From positions 1-16,037 of the forward strand of contig QMRV01000047.1 of NCBI GenBank assembly GCA_003649445.1: a DNA stretch of 16,037 nt, read 5' to 3'. This stretch comes from Thermoprotei archaeon. Lineage in GTDB: Archaea > Thermoproteota > Thermoprotei > Thermofilales > B15-G2. The position numbers were made by a program, and so were the translations under genes. The notes below the pieces were generated by a model. The model ran no database searches, was not told the origin of the DNA, and was given only the letters and a program-made list of their open reading frames with translations. This document shows positions 13,191 to 16,037 of the stretch, one piece after another (within the stretch, counting starts at the first letter, position 1; every line of letters begins with the position of its first letter).

Positions 13191-14111
13191 GTGATAAGTA
13201 TGTTCAGGAAATATGGATTAGTTCCCGCTATAGTCACTCCAATGGACAGCAGATTTGAAGTAGACTTAGATCAGCTCGAAAACTATGTTAAGTGGATACT
13301 AAAATACGATGTAGCAGGCCTCGCTGTAAACGTTGATACAGGCGAAGGCCCTAGCCTAACTCCCGAAGAGAAAATAAAGATACTCGAAACAGTCTCCAGC
13401 ATTGTTAAAGGCAGAGTACCCATTATCGCGGGACTACAGGCAATAAACACTATGAGCGCCGTAAAAAGGGCCATTGAAGCCAAAAACGCTGGAGCAAACG
13501 CACTTCTAGTGTTCCCTCACTCAGCGTTTATAGGCGAGCCCAATGTAGACGTGGTCTACGAGTACTACAGAGAAGTATACGAGAAAGCCCAAATACCTCT
13601 AGTCGCCTTCCAGCTTCAGCCAGCTCTAGGAGGAGTTATTTTCGGCGAAGAAACTTTAATGAAACTCGCTGAATTAGAGGGAGTAGTAGCAATAAAAGAA
13701 GCTTCATTCGACGCCAAAAAATTCATCGACACTGTCCGCATTCTAAGGAAAGCCAAAAGAAAAATCTTCATTTTCACGGGAAACGACAACTTCATCTACG
13801 AGTCACTTGTGCTTGGAGCAGACGGAGGACTACTAGGATTCGGCACTATAGCTGTAGACAAGCAGGTAGAAATGTTCAGGCTTGTCGGAGAGAAAAAGTA
13901 CGAAGAAGCAGAAGAATTATGGGAAGAGCTCCTACCGCTAGTAGAAGTAATTTTTGCTCCTCCAGTAAGAAACTATAAGACTAGAATAAAGGAAGCACTC
14001 GTCATGATGGGTGTCCTCGAAACAGCCTACGTAAGACCTCCTCTCAGACCTATATCTAGCGAAGAGAAAGAAAAATTAAGAAAAGCGCTCAAAGACCTAG
14101 GCATGCTCTAA
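13191..14111 (+). CDS. DHDPS/N-acetylneuraminate lyase-family aldolase or dehydratase
   Basis: The 306 residues match the (beta/alpha)8 family of class I pyruvate aldolases. The Schiff-base lysine is K169 in VVAIKEAS. The pyruvate-binding TGE is present (VDTGEGPSLTPEE, 49-60), but the first Thr of the usual TTGE is D49. The family's catalytic tyrosine, normally in YNxP, is replaced by F140 in AFQLQPALGG, so the proton relay of DHDPS or NanA is altered. It is therefore unlikely to be a true lysine-pathway DapA; a 2-keto-3-deoxy sugar-acid aldolase, dehydratase or novel lyase is more likely. Start: GTG 13191, or ATG 13200 three codons later, which is equally plausible. The next gene begins 10 nt after the stop, so the two are co-transcribed. 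Confidence 0.85.
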   Translation: MISMFRKYGLVPAIVTPMDSRFEVDLDQLENYVKWILKYDVAGLAVNVDTGEGPSLTPEEKIKILETVSSIVKGRVPIIAGLQAINTMSAVKRAIEAKNAGANALLVFPHSAFIGEPNVDVVYEYYREVYEKAQIPLVAFQLQPALGGVIFGEETLMKLAELEGVVAIKEASFDAKKFIDTVRILRKAKRKIFIFTGNDNFIYESLVLGADGGLLGFGTIAVDKQVEMFRLVGEKKYEEAEELWEELLPLVEVIFAPPVRNYKTRIKEALVMMGVLETAYVRPPLRPISSEEKEKLRKALKDLGML

Positions 14112-14121
14112 GGGGTTTCCA

Positions 14122-15300
14122 ATGAAAGTAGATCTCTCCGTAGAAATAGCTGGTATTGTACTCGAAAACCCATTAATAGTGGCTTCAGGTACTCCTACTA
14201 GGACAGCCGAGCACATAATCAAATGCTATGAAGCAGGAGCAGCAGGCGCAGTCACCAAGACTATAACTTACGCCGAAATACATAGAGCTCAGCCTAAGCC
14301 GAGAATGCATGTAATATATCCGCTTAACGCAATTAAAGGAGGCTACTTTTCATTCTATTCCATTGAATTAATGTCGGAGATCGAGCCAGAAAAATGGGTT
14401 AATGAAATAAAGAAAGTTAAAGAAAAGTATCCAGACAGACTACTCGTAGCCAGCATCGCGGGAAGAAGCCTCGAAGAATGGGAGAAGCTAGCCAGACTCG
14501 TCGATGAAGCAGGAGCAGACGCAATAGAACTAAACTTGTCTTGCCCCCACGTAGAGAAAGAAGAGTTCATGGGTAAGGCGGCTGCCAAGAAAACAGACAT
14601 CATATACAATATAGTCAAAACAGTGAAGAAGGCGGCCAGCATCCCCGTAATAGGCAAACTCACGCCACAAGGAGCCAACCCCCTAGAACTAGCCAAAACA
14701 ATGCACTCTGCTAGAGTAGACGCAGTAGTATCTACTGCGAGATTTCAGGGCCTAGTACTAGACTTAAATTCACTAGAACCCATTCTGTGGAAAAGCTTCG
14801 GAGGCTACGGAGGCCCATGGCAAGTACCCATAAGCCTAGCCTGGACAGCCCACATAGCACTAGAGCTACCCGACTTAACAGTAATAGGTTCAGGCGGAAT
14901 ACACTCAGGAAAAGACGCAGCAGCATTCATAGCAGTAGGCGCATCGGCATTCCAAGTATGCACAGCAGTCATAGTTAAATCCTACAGTATAATAAAGCAA
15001 ATACTAAAAGAACTCGCCGACTGGATGACAGAAAAAGGCTACATGAAAATAGAAGACTTCAAAGGAAAAGCACTCCCCAAAATCAAGAGCCTAGAAGAAC
15101 TCAATAGAAAGAAAATTTACAGAATAGAAGTAGACGAAAACAAGTGCTCGGGCTGCGGAATATGTGCAGAAAGATGTTTCTACGGCGCAATAATAGTAAA
15201 GAAAGGAAAACCTGAAATAAACTACAACCTATGTGATAACTGCGGACTGTGTGTAGCAATATGTCCTAACAGAGCACTAAAAATAAAGAAAGCACATTAA
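14122..15300 (+). CDS. PreA-like dihydropyrimidine/dihydroorotate dehydrogenase-family flavoprotein with ferredoxin domain
   Basis: The first ~310 of 392 residues form the FMN barrel of the dihydroorotate/dihydropyrimidine dehydrogenase family. VASGTPTRTAEHI (20-32) and TKTI (45-48) match the dihydropyrimidine dehydrogenase side, and NLSCPH at 138-143 retains the active-site Asn, Ser and Cys (C141). The FMN-phosphate region is VIGSGGIHSGKDAAAFIAVGASAFQV. The C-terminus is a 2[4Fe-4S] ferredoxin: C342, C345, C348, C352 and C371, C374, C377, C381. PreA normally pairs with the NAD(P)H-oxidising PreT; none is present here, so electrons may come from or go to ferredoxin. ATG lies 10 nt after the DHDPS-like gene, with a weak AGGGG site before it. 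The true substrate may be another cyclic amide or an alkene compound. Confidence 0.85.
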   Translation: MKVDLSVEIAGIVLENPLIVASGTPTRTAEHIIKCYEAGAAGAVTKTITYAEIHRAQPKPRMHVIYPLNAIKGGYFSFYSIELMSEIEPEKWVNEIKKVKEKYPDRLLVASIAGRSLEEWEKLARLVDEAGADAIELNLSCPHVEKEEFMGKAAAKKTDIIYNIVKTVKKAASIPVIGKLTPQGANPLELAKTMHSARVDAVVSTARFQGLVLDLNSLEPILWKSFGGYGGPWQVPISLAWTAHIALELPDLTVIGSGGIHSGKDAAAFIAVGASAFQVCTAVIVKSYSIIKQILKELADWMTEKGYMKIEDFKGKALPKIKSLEELNRKKIYRIEVDENKCSGCGICAERCFYGAIIVKKGKPEINYNLCDNCGLCVAICPNRALKIKKAH

Positions 15301-15330
15301 TAAACTCTAAGGACTTGAATAGAATAAAAA

Positions 15331-15337
15331 TATATAT
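15331..15337 (+). promoter_or_regulatory. TATA box of the vapBC operon
   Basis: TATATAT, within the A/T run 15326-15337, is centred about 36 nt upstream of the vapB ATG. Transcription would start near 15360, leaving a leader of about 10 nt. Confidence 0.5.
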
Positions 15338-15341
15338 CAGA

Positions 15342-15367
15342 GTACACGGTAATATACCTAGGTACAC
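15342..15367 (+). promoter_or_regulatory. Candidate VapB operator
   Basis: GTACAC occurs at 15342-15347 and again at 15362-15367, exactly 20 bp (two helical turns) apart. Between and overlapping them is the perfect palindrome TACCTAGGTA (15355-15364). Ribbon-helix-helix antitoxins autoregulate by binding such repeats over the promoter, and these cover the expected transcription start. Confidence 0.4.
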
Positions 15368-15369
15368 AT

Positions 15370-15615
15370 ATGAAAACAGTCACTATTAAAGTGCGGGAAG
15401 AAATATACAAGTTAGCAGAAGACATGATTAAGCTAGGTTTAGCCGAAAACCGCAATCAAGCTTTCAACAAAATACTCGAACTAGGCTATAAAAAAGCATT
15501 ACTACTTGTAGAGAAAAAGAAAAAAGTATTAAATTTAGTAGAAAAATTCATGAAAGAAGGTTTACCTTACACAGATCTACCAACATCACTTGACGCTATA
15601 AGGGATCGAGAGTGA
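15370..15615 (+). CDS. vapB: VapB-type ribbon-helix-helix antitoxin
   Basis: An 81-residue protein with an N-terminal ribbon-helix-helix: the strand KTVTIKVREEIYKLAEDMIK, then helix GLAENRNQAFNKILELGYKKA. The residues after about 50 are charged and probably wrap the toxin (YTDLPTSLDAIRDRE). It is directly followed by a PIN-domain toxin whose GTG overlaps this gene's TGA in GTGA, indicating translational coupling. The antitoxin probably binds the repeats in front of it to control the pair. The start is ATG with a short AGGT upstream. The VapB name rests on the partner and the fold, as RHH antitoxins are diverse. Confidence 0.85.
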   Translation: MKTVTIKVREEIYKLAEDMIKLGLAENRNQAFNKILELGYKKALLLVEKKKKVLNLVEKFMKEGLPYTDLPTSLDAIRDRE

Positions 15616-16037
15616 GCACTTACATAGATACTAATGTTTTAATAGCATATATTAACCCTAAAGATCCTAATCATATTAAAGCAAAAGAAATAATTGAAAA
15701 TACAATAAGCAAAGTAGTTTCTCAAATAGCAGTATTAGAATTATTTTCAGTGTATTCAAGAAATATGGATTTAACAGATATTGAGCTGGAAGCATTAGTA
15801 AATTACATTCTTAAGAAGAGCTCTGTGTTAGTCAAAAATGTAGACTGGAAAATACTCTATGAGTATTCACTATCATATGCAAATAAACTAAAGCTTAAAA
15901 CTCTAGACTTACTTCACACAATAGCAGCATATCTACTAAATACAGATACAATAGCAACTTTTGATAAAGATATAGCGTATAGAGAGAAACAAATAAATAA
16001 AGCACTAGGATTAAAAGTGTATTGCCCTTTATTACAG
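15612..16037 (+). CDS. vapC: VapC-type PIN-domain toxin (cut by window edge)
   Basis: The frame is open from the GTG at 15612 to the end of the window, giving 142 residues with no stop yet seen. PIN toxins are Mg-dependent RNases that cleave tRNA, rRNA or mRNA. The acidic active site is present: D6 in TYIDTNVLIAYI, E43 in AVLELFSVY, D99 in LKTLDLLHTIAAY and D118 in ATFDKD. Normal VapC length is about 130-145 residues, so only a few C-terminal residues should be missing. It overlaps vapB by 4 nt. No damage is visible. Confidence 0.88.
   Translation, partial: MSTYIDTNVLIAYINPKDPNHIKAKEIIENTISKVVSQIAVLELFSVYSRNMDLTDIELEALVNYILKKSSVLVKNVDWKILYEYSLSYANKLKLKTLDLLHTIAAYLLNTDTIATFDKDIAYREKQINKALGLKVYCPLLQ

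Noticed and set aside
14539..14580. Apparent loss of a catalytic Cys in the PreA-like protein, where the dihydropyrimidine dehydrogenase loop GLACGQ reads GKAAAK
   Set aside because: The active-site cysteine of this family is the one in NLSCPH, which is conserved here as C141; the downstream loop difference is not a loss of catalysis.

Overview
This window looks like chromosomal DNA from a thermophilic, AT-rich archaeon, most likely of the Thermoproteota (Crenarchaeota). The signs are: A/T-rich TATA elements centred about 23-30 nt upstream of most start codons, implying leaderless or nearly leaderless mRNAs; many GTG and TTG starts; and archaea-typical families (archaeal ATPase with a DUF234-type C-terminus, DUF3782-like coiled-coil/nuclease-like protein, MntA-HepT and VapBC modules, archaeal BirA plus BioY). 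No rRNA, tRNA, CRISPR array or transposase was seen. The assignment is inferred from style, not from a database match.

Left part (1-7664) is metabolic. A fucose/arabinose-isomerase-like protein (89-1408) converges on an FGGY sugar kinase (1405-2874, minus); their stop codons share one CTAG. Next come a coiled-coil protein with a degenerate nuclease-like domain (3131-3841), a biotin-protein ligase/repressor birA (minus, 3844-4839), a decayed hepT fragment (4921-5193), the biotin-uptake protein bioY (5272-5883), and a GxGYxYP putative glycoside hydrolase without a signal peptide (5964-7664). BirA and BioY together suggest biotin is salvaged rather than made.

Middle part (7665-11780) is accessory in character. 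It holds an archaeal ATPase whose promoter and start codon lie inside three tandem 15-bp palindromic repeats, a YdjM-like membrane hydrolase, the remnant of a membrane-anchored protein on the minus strand, a transglutaminase-like cysteine protein, and a complete hepT-mntA toxin-antitoxin pair.

Right part (11764-15300) is a compact metabolic cluster. A Gfo/Idh/MocA-type oxidoreductase on the minus strand is divergent from a small cupin, a DHDPS/NAL-family aldolase or lyase, and a PreA-like flavoprotein dehydrogenase with a C-terminal 2[4Fe-4S] ferredoxin domain. The last two are almost certainly co-transcribed. The substrate cannot be read from the sequence; the combination suggests an uncharacterised catabolic route for a sugar acid, amino sugar or cyclic amide. 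The window ends in a vapBC toxin-antitoxin pair, with vapC running off the edge.

No single locus is a clearly new defence or mobile system. The best leads are the tandem palindrome/start-codon repeat at 7686-7737 and the 11764-15300 pathway cluster with atypical active-site residues.
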